9,013 nucleotides of DNA from CAYLLT01 sp964591605 (GTDB taxonomy: Bacteria; Planctomycetota; Phycisphaerae; UBA1845; PWPN01). Every line of letters begins with the position of its first letter. The first letter of the stretch is position 1. The notes under the pieces were generated by a model that was not told the DNA's origin, made no database searches, and was given only the letters and a program-made list of their open reading frames with translations. Location of the stretch: contig CAZQEN010000316.1 in NCBI GenBank assembly GCA_964591605.1, positions 1 to 9,013 on the forward strand, read 5' to 3'. The position numbers and the translations under genes are program-made. Shown piece after piece: positions 1 through 6,751 of this stretch.

Positions 1-1
1 C

Positions 2-1717
2 GCCGGCAACCCGGAGATCAACCGCGAAAACCAGCGCCGGCAGCGAGAGCTCCTGGACCAGGTGGCCGACCTCGATTTCCCGCAGAATCCGATGGACGCG
101 CTCATCAAGAATTTCGGCGTGTTCAACGTGGCCGAGATCAGCGGCCGGACGCACCGCTGGGAACACGGCAAGTACGTGCGGCGAAAGCTCAAGGGCGTGA
201 ACCGCCGGCAGTTGAACGAGTACGAGACGCGGCTCTTTCAGCAGGGCCGCAAGCGTCTGGCCATCCTCTCGGGCGCCGGAGCGACCGGCATCAGCGTTCA
301 TGCCGATGTCATGGCACGCAATCAGCAGCGGCGCGTGTTTTACGCCTTTCAGCTTTCGTGGTCCGCTGACCAGCAGATGCAGGCCTTCGGGCGCGTACAT
401 CGCTCGAACCAGGCATCGGCGCCGGTCATCCGGCTCGCCCTGCTCGATCTGGCCGGCCAGAAGCGGCTGGTGAACGCCGTATCGAAGCGGCTGGCCGCAC
501 TCGGTGCGCTCACAAAGGGTGAGCGACACTCGCTGTCTGGTGAACTCTTCCGGCCGGAGGACGTGACCGATGGCTACGGTAAGGCCTCCCTCGTGCGGCT
601 CTACCGCGAGATCGTCTCCAACGAGCATGTGGCCGTCGGGCTGGGCCTGCGTGACCTGGAGCGGATGGGCGTGCTGAACAAGGAGAAAACTGCCGTCCGT
701 GAGAACTACGCCAGCAACGTCGAGCAGTTCCTGAATCGCATCATGGTGCTGCACGTCGAGAAGCAGAACCAGGTCTTCGAGCTGTTCTACGAACGCTACC
801 TGGAGGCGGTCGAGGCCGCCAAGCGGGCCGGTGCGTTCGATTTCGGTGTGGAGGAAATCAAGGCACGCAACCTGCGGACCTTCGCAGAGGTCCAGACGCT
901 CTACGTGGATCCGGCCTCCGGGGCTCGGACCTTGCTTCACGAGCTGGAGGGTGAGGTGGAGGTGGTTCGGCACGCCTTCGCGGCCGTGCTGGGCACGTCA
1001 GCGAATGAAGGATTCTATCGCAATCGTCGGAGCAGCCGGGTGTATGCCGTCTCGTCACACATCGAAACCCGTCCACACGAGGTGCTGCTGACCGGTGTGA
1101 AGGGCTCGCGGCGGACGCTGGAGCGACACGAACTGGCCGAGAAGTACGAGCTGGTGGAGCGGGATAAAGCGCGGGAATGGTGGGAGACGGAATACGCCCG
1201 GACCCCCGCCACCGAGCCGCAGCGTTTCCACATCCTCAGCGGCGCCATCTTCCCCATCTACGACAAGATCATGGGTTCCTCGGGCATCCAGAGCATGAAG
1301 ATCGCCCGGGCGATCCTGGTGGACGGCCGTGCGCTCGTCGGTCTGAACCTGAGTGCTGCCGACGTGCCCAACGTCAAGCAGCGTCTCGGCATCGGCACGC
1401 CGCTCGCCGAGGCCTCGCCGGCCGAGATCCTTGACCTGCTCATCGGCGGAGCCGTCATCGAGCTGGACAACGGTTGGAGACTCGCGACGTCCCGGATTGC
1501 CGGCGACGAGGTCGTCGAGCTCCTGCTCGCCGGCGTGCCCGCCAACCGCGACGAACTCCGCGGGTACGGTCTCTCGGAGGAAATCATCCACTACAAGCGT
1601 CGGTGGTTCGTTGCGCTGGACGACGCTGCGACGGTCCTGCCGCAGTTGCTGGCACACCGGAAGGCCATCCGCGATGCAACATCCACAGAAACACCCGCTG
1701 GACCCGATTCCGAATGA
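2..1717 (+). CDS. Strawberry-notch (SBNO) family helicase, C-terminal part, 5' truncated by window edge
   Basis: The frame is open from base 2 to the TGA at 1715-1717, giving 571 visible residues; the start lies upstream of the window. A GTG at 62 is probably only an internal valine. The sequence shows the SBNO C-terminal helicase signature: an NPMDALI segment, then ATGISVHAD (visible residues 94-102), then the motif VI-like QAFGRVHRSNQ (127-137), followed by LLDLAGQKRLVNAVSKRLAALGAL-type residues at about 146-169. These match the order in animal SBNO1/2 and in the SBNO-like NTPases of phages and plasmids. The Walker-type ATP-binding domain should lie upstream, so activity cannot be judged. 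Residues after about 190 are family-specific and I see no further motif. Bacterial members are usually very large proteins on mobile DNA and their substrate is not established. Family assignment is firm; the role is unknown. Confidence 0.88.
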   Translation, partial: AGNPEINRENQRRQRELLDQVADLDFPQNPMDALIKNFGVFNVAEISGRTHRWEHGKYVRRKLKGVNRRQLNEYETRLFQQGRKRLAILSGAGATGISVHADVMARNQQRRVFYAFQLSWSADQQMQAFGRVHRSNQASAPVIRLALLDLAGQKRLVNAVSKRLAALGALTKGERHSLSGELFRPEDVTDGYGKASLVRLYREIVSNEHVAVGLGLRDLERMGVLNKEKTAVRENYASNVEQFLNRIMVLHVEKQNQVFELFYERYLEAVEAAKRAGAFDFGVEEIKARNLRTFAEVQTLYVDPASGARTLLHELEGEVEVVRHAFAAVLGTSANEGFYRNRRSSRVYAVSSHIETRPHEVLLTGVKGSRRTLERHELAEKYELVERDKAREWWETEYARTPATEPQRFHILSGAIFPIYDKIMGSSGIQSMKIARAILVDGRALVGLNLSAADVPNVKQRLGIGTPLAEASPAEILDLLIGGAVIELDNGWRLATSRIAGDEVVELLLAGVPANRDELRGYGLSEEIIHYKRRWFVALDDAATVLPQLLAHRKAIRDATSTETPAGPDSE

Positions 1718-1735
1718 ATCGATCAGCAGGAATCT

Positions 1736-1749
1736 CGCAACAGTGTTTG
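1736..1749 (+). repeat. att-like short repeat, copy 1 (CGCAACAGTGTTTG)
   Basis: This copy starts 19 bp after the helicase stop. It shares AACAGTGTTTG exactly with 6710-6720, and CG.AAC..TGTTTG with 3102-3115, all in the same orientation. The core is a weak dyad (AAAC/GTTT type). An 11-bp exact match is expected by chance several times in 9 kb, so its placement at gene borders is the only support for an attachment site. Confidence 0.25.
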
Positions 1750-1848
1750 ATTAGCCCGCTCGGGCCGTGATAGGTTTGGCAGATGAAGACAACGCGATCC
1801 CCTCCTCGATGCAGTCACCTCCGGCGTTCCCTGAACGCCGCTCGCGCG

Positions 1849-1953
1849 CAAATAGCTCTGGCGGCCCGCCCGCCCGGTCCAAAACGTATCCTTCTCCAAT
1901 CCATCATCAATGAAGCGACGTTGACCGAAAGCCGGCCGATTCAGAGCTATTTG
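1849..1953. repeat. 12-bp perfect inverted repeat enclosing 81 bp
   Basis: CAAATAGCTCTG (1849-1860) is answered by CAGAGCTATTTG (1942-1953). The outer ends extend by a G-T and a C-G pair. The enclosed 81 bp has no coding frame. The unit could be the remains of a small non-autonomous element, or a structured 3' region of the helicase transcript. I do not recognise it as a known RNA family. Confidence 0.45.
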
Positions 1954-1986
1954 TGGGCGAACGCATCGGCCGCCGCTTCGGCGGCC

Positions 1987-2010
1987 GGGAGGGGGAAAAG
2001 GGGGTGGGGG
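1987..2010 (+). other. G-quadruplex motif
   Basis: Four G-tracts (1987-1989, 1991-1995, 2000-2004, 2006-2010) are separated by loops of 1, 4 and 1 nt, which fits the canonical G4 pattern on the + strand. It follows the 1967-1987 hairpin in the region downstream of the helicase gene and could act on transcript ends or replication. Function is inference only. Confidence 0.5.
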
Positions 2011-2156
2011 AGGTCTGGAACCGGCGGCGTGCGGGGGTTCCAGAACCAGCCGGCGGGAAAGCCGGAGGCGCCCGCCGAAAGAACCGCCCCTTCCGTTCGA
2101 GCGAGCCGCGTCGGATGTCCCCGCGGGGCGAAGCGAACAGCCGCCGGATGGAACTC

Positions 2157-3185
2157 TCAGATCGCAATCCGCTCCACGTCATCGAGCGTGATGTCGTCCT
2201 GGCGTCGGTCGTACAGGCCGGTTGTCCGTGACGATTCATGACCCGCCATGTACTGGGCCTTCTCCAGTGTGCCTCCGTTCTTCAGATAGGTCGTGATGCC
2301 GGTCGCCCGGAAGGTGTGACAGCAGATCTCCGGCGGCAGGCCGGCCCTGCGGCCCCGCCGCTTCACCACTGACCAGACGAGCTGACGGGTCATGCCCGTC
2401 GCGGTGAGTTGATCGTGCCGGTGCTTCGCGACGCGCCGGAAGAGCGGCCCCTTGCGGTCGGTGCGAATGGCCGCGGCATCGAGGTAGGCATCCAGGTAGG
2501 ATTCCAGGTTGTGATGAACGCTCATCTCGATCAGCTTGCCATTCTTCTCATGAAGCCGGACCGACCAGCGCTTCCCCTGCTGGAAGTAATCCTCTACCTT
2601 CAGGTTGGCGACGGCGCTCACGCGCCCGAACGTATAGACCATCGTGGCAATCAGGGCGCGGTCACGCAGCCCGACGATTGTCCCTGTGTCGATGGAGTCG
2701 AGCAGCAGTCGCGCGTGCGTCGCATCTAGGACAGGCGTCTTGCCCCGGCGCAGGGAATACCGCGGGCCGCGGACGGAGGAAGCCGGGTTGAACGCAAGGA
2801 TATGGCCGGTGACCAGCCAGTCGAAGAGCATCCGGATAGCGGCCAGCGCCTGCTTGACGCTCGGCTCGGGGCGTCTGTGTTGAAGCTGCTCGATGTGGGC
2901 CGCGATGTGCACCGGATTGAGGTCCAACAATCCGACATGCCGGCATTCGCACCAGTCCGCGAACCGCCGCACGGCCCGGTGATACGCCGCCCGCGTGTTC
3001 GCGTTGCGGATGTGTGCCGTGAAGAACTCGATGAAGCGGTACCGGGCCTGCGGGCCGGCGGCACTGAAGAGCGCGGGGATGATCGGATTACCTGCGTTCT
3101 GCGAAACGATGTTTGAATCCGGTCCCGAAGCGACAATCAAACACCGTTCGGGTCGTGTGCAATTGGGCGTCAGATCGTCAGACAT
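2157..3185 (-). CDS. Tyrosine recombinase / site-specific integrase (Int1)
   Basis: A 342-residue protein that cuts and rejoins DNA through a 3'-phosphotyrosine. The core-binding SAM-like domain spans about 44-135 (FIEFFTAHIRNANTRAAYHRA at its start) and the catalytic domain about 150-330. All catalytic residues are present: R188 (GRVS), K214 (HEKNGK), H290-x-x-R293 (HTFR), H316 (GHES) and nucleophile Y325 (LYDRR). The C-terminus ITLDDVERIAI is typical of one plasmid- and transposon-borne integrase group. Residues 1-35 look like a non-conserved extension. No Shine-Dalgarno sequence precedes the ATG at 3185, and no better ATG or GTG lies further in. The gene is convergent with the helicase. 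A large palindrome lies 9 bp upstream of its start. It differs clearly from Int2 and Int3, so it is probably an independent acquisition. Confidence 0.9.
   Translation of the reverse strand: MSDDLTPNCTRPERCLIVASGPDSNIVSQNAGNPIIPALFSAAGPQARYRFIEFFTAHIRNANTRAAYHRAVRRFADWCECRHVGLLDLNPVHIAAHIEQLQHRRPEPSVKQALAAIRMLFDWLVTGHILAFNPASSVRGPRYSLRRGKTPVLDATHARLLLDSIDTGTIVGLRDRALIATMVYTFGRVSAVANLKVEDYFQQGKRWSVRLHEKNGKLIEMSVHHNLESYLDAYLDAAAIRTDRKGPLFRRVAKHRHDQLTATGMTRQLVWSVVKRRGRRAGLPPEICCHTFRATGITTYLKNGGTLEKAQYMAGHESSRTTGLYDRRQDDITLDDVERIAI
3102..3115 (+). repeat. att-like short repeat, copy 2 (CGAAACGATGTTTG)
   Basis: This copy lies inside the poorly conserved N-terminal codons (about 24-28) of Int1. It matches the 6707-6720 copy at every position except the central dinucleotide (GA instead of AG), and the match extends one or two bases on the left (TGCGAAAC). 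A variable centre between fixed dyad arms resembles a recombinase core, but the match is within chance expectation for the window. Confidence 0.25.
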
Positions 3186-3194
3186 AACAAGAGG

Positions 3195-3260
3195 ACTTTA
3201 TGCGGAGTGCGCCAGCGAAACTCGATTCGCTGAGAGGTTCCCCCGCACTCTGCATAAAGT
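3195..3260. repeat. Nested palindrome upstream of Int1
   Basis: The outer arms are ACTTTATGCGGAGTGCG (3195-3211) and CGCACTCTGCATAAAGT (3244-3260): 17 bp with one mismatch. Inside is a second perfect stem, CAGCGAA (3213-3219) with TTCGCTG (3226-3232), around a 6-nt loop. This is far longer than chance would give. It starts 9 bp upstream of the Int1 ATG and ends 3 bp before the inverted repeat at 3264. It could be a recombination site folded as single strand, an operator for Int1, or an old element end. It lacks the RYYYAAC/GTTRRRY core boxes of integron attC sites. Confidence 0.7.
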
Positions 3261-3263
3261 TGC

Positions 3264-3286
3264 TTGAACTAAACCGCGTGTACGGT
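3264..3286 (-). repeat. Left inverted repeat and hairpin, candidate oriIS of the transposase
   Basis: TTGAACTAAACCGC (3264-3277) is followed inward by a stem ACCG (3273-3276)/CGGT (3283-3286). Read on the transposase strand this is hairpin, then TTA, then GTTC. In IS91 the replication origin oriIS lies downstream of the transposase gene and abuts GTTC or CTTG, so position and order fit. It lies about 240 bp beyond the transposase stop. Confidence 0.5.
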
Positions 3287-3523
3287 GTAGATGCTGGCTA
3301 TCCTATGGGGATTGAATCATCTGATTTCGGGGAGGGGCGTGTGCTGCCGGCGTTCTATGGATCATGGGCCGAACTCGTTGGCCGCGCGGTCGAAGATTCG
3401 CTGTGGGAAGCACAACCATGACGCACCGAAACCAGATTGATCGTGCGGTAAGCGCGCGGAAAGATCGTCGTCGTTCTTCGCGCGCCATAAGAAGGAACTG
3501 TGATGCGCCACGGTCGGTGGCTT
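3287..3523. other. Non-coding tail between candidate oriIS and transposase stop
   Basis: No coding sequence is supported here. A hairpin GCGCGCG (3452-3458)/CGCGCGC (3479-3485) with a 20-nt loop lies about 40 nt past the transposase stop. A smaller one, GCCAC/GTGGC (3507-3521), follows the stop directly. Neither has a T-tract on the minus strand, so a terminator role is possible but unproven. Confidence 0.4.
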
Positions 3524-4714
3524 TCATGAGGTGTCGAACCTCACCTCAAGAAGGAGGGTCGGCCGGACGAACTCTCCGCGGATCATTCGCCCTTTGCCGC
3601 AGGCGGGACAAGACTCGCAGGCATCTGCTGGCAGCATTGCATCAGATGGGTCGATTTCGGGCTCGGGCGCGGGTGCCGCCAGCAATTCGCGACATCTCGC
3701 GATATTGGAGGTCCGGACTCGGTTGGCCAGTAGACCAAAGTGACGAATGCGCATGAAGCCGCTTGGTACCACGTGCATCAGGAAGCGTCGTAAGAATTCG
3801 CCGGCTTCGAGTTTCATGAGCCGCGGCCGGTTGTCGTGAGCGTAGTCTTTCCATCGAAAGGTGACGCTTCGTTCGTCCATCGCCGCCAGCCGGCTGTTGG
3901 AGATGGCAATCCGATGGGTGTAGCGGGACAGATACTTGAGGACGCATTCTGGCCCGCCGAATGGCGGCTTGGCGTACACCACCCAGTCGCTCCGCACCGA
4001 TGAGTCGAGCAGCCGATTCAGTTCGTCCCGATCGGCGATCCCTCGTAGGGGGCTCGCGTCGTGGGTACGCTTGAGGAGGTCGATAAACTTGCCGCGGAAC
4101 ACGCGCGACAAGATGCGTACGGGCAGGAAGAAGCCTTGCTTGCAGGCGATCCAGCGCGAGCCGTCGGGCGACAGCCCGCCACCGGGTACGACGCAGTGAA
4201 TGTGCGGATGCAGGCAGAGGTTCTGGCCCCAGGTGTGCAGGATGGCAATGAAGCCGATCCTGGCCCCCAGGTGCCGGGGGTTCACGGCAACCTCCAACAA
4301 TGTCTGCGCGACCGCGTCGAAAAGCGCACCGTACACGACCCGCTTGTTCTCCAGCGCCAGCGCGTTAAAGACGTCGGGCAGCGTGAACACGATGTGGAAG
4401 TATTCCACCGGCAGCAGCTCGGCAGCTCGCGATTCCATCCACCGCGCGCAAGCCGATGCCTGGCACTTGGGGCAATGCCGGTTTCGGCAGGAGTTGTACG
4501 CGATGCGTCGGTGATGGCAGTGATCGCAGGTCTCGACATGCCCGCCGAGAGCGGCGGTCCGGCAGGACGACAACGCCGACAAGACCCGCCGTTCATCCGG
4601 TGTGAGCGGCCGACGGCCCTCACGTTCGAGTGTTTCGCGATGCCGCCGGATCACATCCGCCAACTCCAATCCGGGCCGGGGCTGTTCCCGGCTCGGGGTC
4701 GGCGGAGGGGTCAT
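3524..4714 (-). CDS. IS91-family HUH (Y2) transposase
   Basis: A 396-residue rolling-circle transposase that nicks single strands of DNA through a tyrosine. The N-terminal zinc-binding domain shows C63, C66, C76, C81 and C84 (CDHC ... NSCRNRHCPKC). The HUH motif is HPHIH at 169-173 (H169, H171, with H173 following), continuing into CVVPGGG. The paired catalytic tyrosines are Y261 and Y265 in YLSRYTHR. A C-terminal CESCPACGKG (366-375) could be a second metal knuckle. The length and all motifs are those of an intact protein. Its ATG overlaps the stop of the upstream recombinase gene as ATGA (4711-4714), so translation is probably coupled. It should recognise the oriIS end to its left. No frameshift or internal stop is seen. 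Confidence 0.95.
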   Translation of the reverse strand: MTPPPTPSREQPRPGLELADVIRRHRETLEREGRRPLTPDERRVLSALSSCRTAALGGHVETCDHCHHRRIAYNSCRNRHCPKCQASACARWMESRAAELLPVEYFHIVFTLPDVFNALALENKRVVYGALFDAVAQTLLEVAVNPRHLGARIGFIAILHTWGQNLCLHPHIHCVVPGGGLSPDGSRWIACKQGFFLPVRILSRVFRGKFIDLLKRTHDASPLRGIADRDELNRLLDSSVRSDWVVYAKPPFGGPECVLKYLSRYTHRIAISNSRLAAMDERSVTFRWKDYAHDNRPRLMKLEAGEFLRRFLMHVVPSGFMRIRHFGLLANRVRTSNIARCRELLAAPAPEPEIDPSDAMLPADACESCPACGKGRMIRGEFVRPTLLLEVRFDTS

Positions 4715-5568
4715 GGCTTGGTCTCATGGGGCGGCTGATACATGAGATCGAGCGGACTGGGCGCCGCGTCGATCTTGGCCTGGGAGACGTGCATGTAGAT
4801 CGTCGTGCTCTTGATGTTGAGATGACCCAGGAGCACCTGGATCGTCCGCAGGTCGGCGCCGGCGTCGAGCATGTGTGTGGCATAACTGTGGCGGAACGTG
4901 TGCGGCGAGACGCGCTTGTTGATCTTTGCCTTGGCAGTGAGCTGGTTCGCCACGATGTTGACCACGGAACGCTTCATCGGACGGTTCGGGTCCGATCCAG
5001 GGAACAGCCAAGTTTTAGGTCGGCGCAACCGGTAGTATTCGCGGAGTACCTCCAACAGATGAGCCGACAGCTTGGCATAGCGGTCCTTCTGGCCCTTGCC
5101 GCTGCGGACGCGGATCAGCATCCGGCTGCTGTCGATGTCCTCAACTCGCAGCCCCACCAGCTCAGAAACGCGAAGCCCCGTCCCGTAGGCGGTCATGAAC
5201 AGAGCCTTGTGCTTGATGTTGCGGATAACCGAGAAGAAGCGCTGAAGTTCCTCCTGACTCAGCACCACTGGAAGTCGTCTGCGTTCGCGGGCGCAGGGCA
5301 GCCGATCGAACCGTTCGTTGCGGCCCAGTGTGATCTGGTACAAAAACTGAAGCGCGCAGCGGTTGATGTTGTAGAGGCTGACGCTGGCTTTGCGGACCTG
5401 GATCAGGTGCAGCAGGTACTCGCGTGCGTGTTCGGCCGTCAGGTGCTCGGGCGACTTGTTGAAGTGCCTGGCGAAGTCGGCGGCGGCGCGAACGTACGCT
5501 TCCTGGGTGTTGGGTGAGAAGTTCCGCAGCTGCATGTCTTCGATCATGCGGCGGCGCTGCTGTGTCAT
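4711..5568 (-). CDS. XerD-like tyrosine recombinase linked to the IS91 transposase (Int2)
   Basis: A 285-residue recombinase from the ATG at 5568. An ATG at 5613 is also in frame and would give 300 residues, but a Shine-Dalgarno AAAGGAG lies 5 nt before 5568, and the family typically starts close to RMIEDMQLRNFSPNT. The core-binding domain spans about 5-85 and the catalytic domain about 100-270. Catalytic residues are R133 (GLRVSEL), K158 (GKGQ), H223-x-x-R226 (HTFR), H249 (LLGH) and Y258 (IYMH). It is the accessory integrase known from a subgroup of IS91 elements, where it sits directly upstream of the transposase as here. Its role in transposition is not established; resolution or targeting are suggestions. 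The ATGA overlap points to a two-gene operon. Confidence 0.93.
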   Translation of the reverse strand: MTQQRRRMIEDMQLRNFSPNTQEAYVRAAADFARHFNKSPEHLTAEHAREYLLHLIQVRKASVSLYNINRCALQFLYQITLGRNERFDRLPCARERRRLPVVLSQEELQRFFSVIRNIKHKALFMTAYGTGLRVSELVGLRVEDIDSSRMLIRVRSGKGQKDRYAKLSAHLLEVLREYYRLRRPKTWLFPGSDPNRPMKRSVVNIVANQLTAKAKINKRVSPHTFRHSYATHMLDAGADLRTIQVLLGHLNIKSTTIYMHVSQAKIDAAPSPLDLMYQPPHETKP

Positions 5569-5573
5569 GGTGA

Positions 5574-5580
5574 CTCCTTT
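5574..5580 (-). promoter_or_regulatory. Shine-Dalgarno site deciding the Int2 start
   Basis: AAAGGAG on the minus strand, with the 5-nt spacer TCACC before the ATG at 5568. It supports this start over the in-frame ATG at 5613, which has no such site. Confidence 0.75.
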
Positions 5581-5660
5581 CGGTAAGAGGTTGGAGCCGA
5601 TTATCGTGGTCATGCGGCGCTTCGCGGCCTTCAGCGTGCCGGATCGTCAGGCGGGGGCTG

Positions 5661-6641
5661 TCAGTACGTGGCGAAGAAGGATGCCGACTTCTCCGGGTTG
5701 TGGCCCCGGCGGTCGTACAGCTTGGTCGTGGAGGGGTCGGCGTGCCCGACATCGCGCTGCACGTCTTCGAGACTGGCCCCATTGTTCAATGCGGTGGTGA
5801 TGAAAGTAGCCCGCATGGAATGGGCGCTGTAGCCGGAATCCAGCCCGAGCAGAGCGACATACTTGCGCAGGACGCGATCCACCGCCTCAGGATGAAGATG
5901 TCGGCGCGGGTTACTGCAGCGCTGGTTTCGACGGATCGGGCGAAACAGGGGGCCTTCCACATCGTTGCGGTGGCCGGCTGCGGCCAAGTAGTCTTCGATC
6001 CGCTGGGCGGTCTGCGGATTGATGGCCAGCGATAAGTCCAGCCCGCCCTTGCGAATGAAGTGCAGCGACTTGTACCCGGCATTGGTGTGGTAGTCCTTGA
6101 CGAGGAGGCGGGTGATTTCGGATCGCCGAGGACCGGCCTGTAAACCCACCGACAGAATGGCGCGGTCACGCAGGCCTTGCAGCGTCGATGGATCAGGGGC
6201 GTCCAGGATCTTCCGAGCCTCCTTCGACGAGAACGCACGCGTGGTTCCGTGCCTACGGTTCACGCGGGGGCGCTTGATGTCACGCACCGGGTTGGTGTCG
6301 GCAGCACGATGGGCGACCAAATGCGCGAACAATGATGAGAGCGCCGAGAGCCGCCGGCGGATGGTGCGCGGCTTGGCGCCCTGCTCCGTCATTTCGTTCT
6401 GCCAGGCGATGACGGCCGCTCGGCTGACGTGCCGCAACTCCGCACCGGATCGAATGCCTATCGTCTCGATGAAATGAGCTACGTCGCGCTTATACGCGCG
6501 ACGTGTGTGCGGGGAGAGTTGGCCGGCCAGCCACACTTCCTCCTCCGGTACCGACTGCAGCAAGTGGATCGATAGGGCCGATGCTTCGCTCCCGGTGACG
6601 GGCAAACCGGCGTTCGGGGGTTCGGATTCGCGTTCCCTCAT
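5661..6641 (-). CDS. Tyrosine recombinase / site-specific integrase (Int3)
   Basis: A complete 326-residue recombinase. The core-binding domain spans about 34-125 (LSPHTRRAYKRDVAHF at its start) and the catalytic domain about 135-320. Catalytic residues are R172 (GPRRSEI), K198 (RKGG), H274-x-x-R277 (HSMR), H300 (VGH) and Y309 (LYDRR). The C-terminus NPEKSASFFATY is the usual natural end of its subfamily, so the gene is not cut by the neighbouring IS91 genes. The ATG at 6641 has no clear Shine-Dalgarno; residues 1-30 are probably a variable extension. A GATAAT at 6663-6658 could be a -10 box, but no good -35 was found. The gene runs on the same strand as Int2, 92 bp upstream of it, and lies within the 14-bp inverted repeats, so it may belong to the IS91-like unit. 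It is only distantly similar to Int1 and Int2. Confidence 0.92.
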   Translation of the reverse strand: MRERESEPPNAGLPVTGSEASALSIHLLQSVPEEEVWLAGQLSPHTRRAYKRDVAHFIETIGIRSGAELRHVSRAAVIAWQNEMTEQGAKPRTIRRRLSALSSLFAHLVAHRAADTNPVRDIKRPRVNRRHGTTRAFSSKEARKILDAPDPSTLQGLRDRAILSVGLQAGPRRSEITRLLVKDYHTNAGYKSLHFIRKGGLDLSLAINPQTAQRIEDYLAAAGHRNDVEGPLFRPIRRNQRCSNPRRHLHPEAVDRVLRKYVALLGLDSGYSAHSMRATFITTALNNGASLEDVQRDVGHADPSTTKLYDRRGHNPEKSASFFATY

Positions 6642-6706
6642 GCACGAGATACACCGGATTATCGCTCGCAGCGCAAGGGGGTTTTTTGACCGTGTGGGTA
6701 CGATTG

Positions 6707-6720
6707 CGAAACAGTGTTTG
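6707..6720 (+). repeat. att-like short repeat, copy 3 (CGAAACAGTGTTTG)
   Basis: This copy lies 65 bp upstream of the Int3 start and 31 bp inside the right hairpin. It is near-identical to 3102-3115 and shares AACAGTGTTTG with 1739-1749. It includes an AAACA/TGTTT dyad around a central G. Support is positional only. Confidence 0.25.
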
Positions 6721-6751
6721 GAAAGAAGACAGAGGTAGAGGCGGACTGCCC

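Larger units (their letters stand above)
1718..2156. other. Gene-free convergent intergenic region rich in small hairpins
   Basis: This 439-bp gap separates the 3' ends of the helicase (+) and Int1 (-). I see no credible coding sequence; the open frames across it are low-complexity and lack a start context. It holds several perfect short hairpins: CGGCGTTC/GAACGCCG (1822-1840, 3-nt loop), CGGCCGCCG/CGGCGGCCG (1967-1987, 3-nt loop) and TCTGGAACC/GGTTCCAGA (2014-2044). None is followed by a T-tract, so none is a standard intrinsic terminator. Hairpins of this size are expected by chance in GC-rich DNA about once per window, so only their density is notable. Confidence 0.6.

Noticed and set aside
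1055..1657. Minus-strand open frame of 200 codons inside the helicase gene
   Set aside because: Antisense shadow of a well-supported helicase frame, with no motif.
1752..1765. Intrinsic terminator for the helicase (GCCCG/CGGGC)
   Set aside because: The stem is short with a 2-nt loop, and no T-tract follows.
3195..3260. Integron attC site
   Set aside because: The structure folds like one, but RYYYAAC and GTTRRRY core boxes are missing at the ends, and none of the recombinases has a recognisable IntI-type inserted helix.
4630..5517. Plus-strand open frame of 295 codons opposite Int2
   Set aside because: Antisense shadow. Int2 on the other strand has all catalytic residues and a good ribosome site.
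2157..6641. Recombinase-in-trio (RIT) element
   Set aside because: RIT elements have three adjacent recombinase genes with overlapping ends. Here the three are separated by an HUH transposase and long gaps and belong to different subfamilies.
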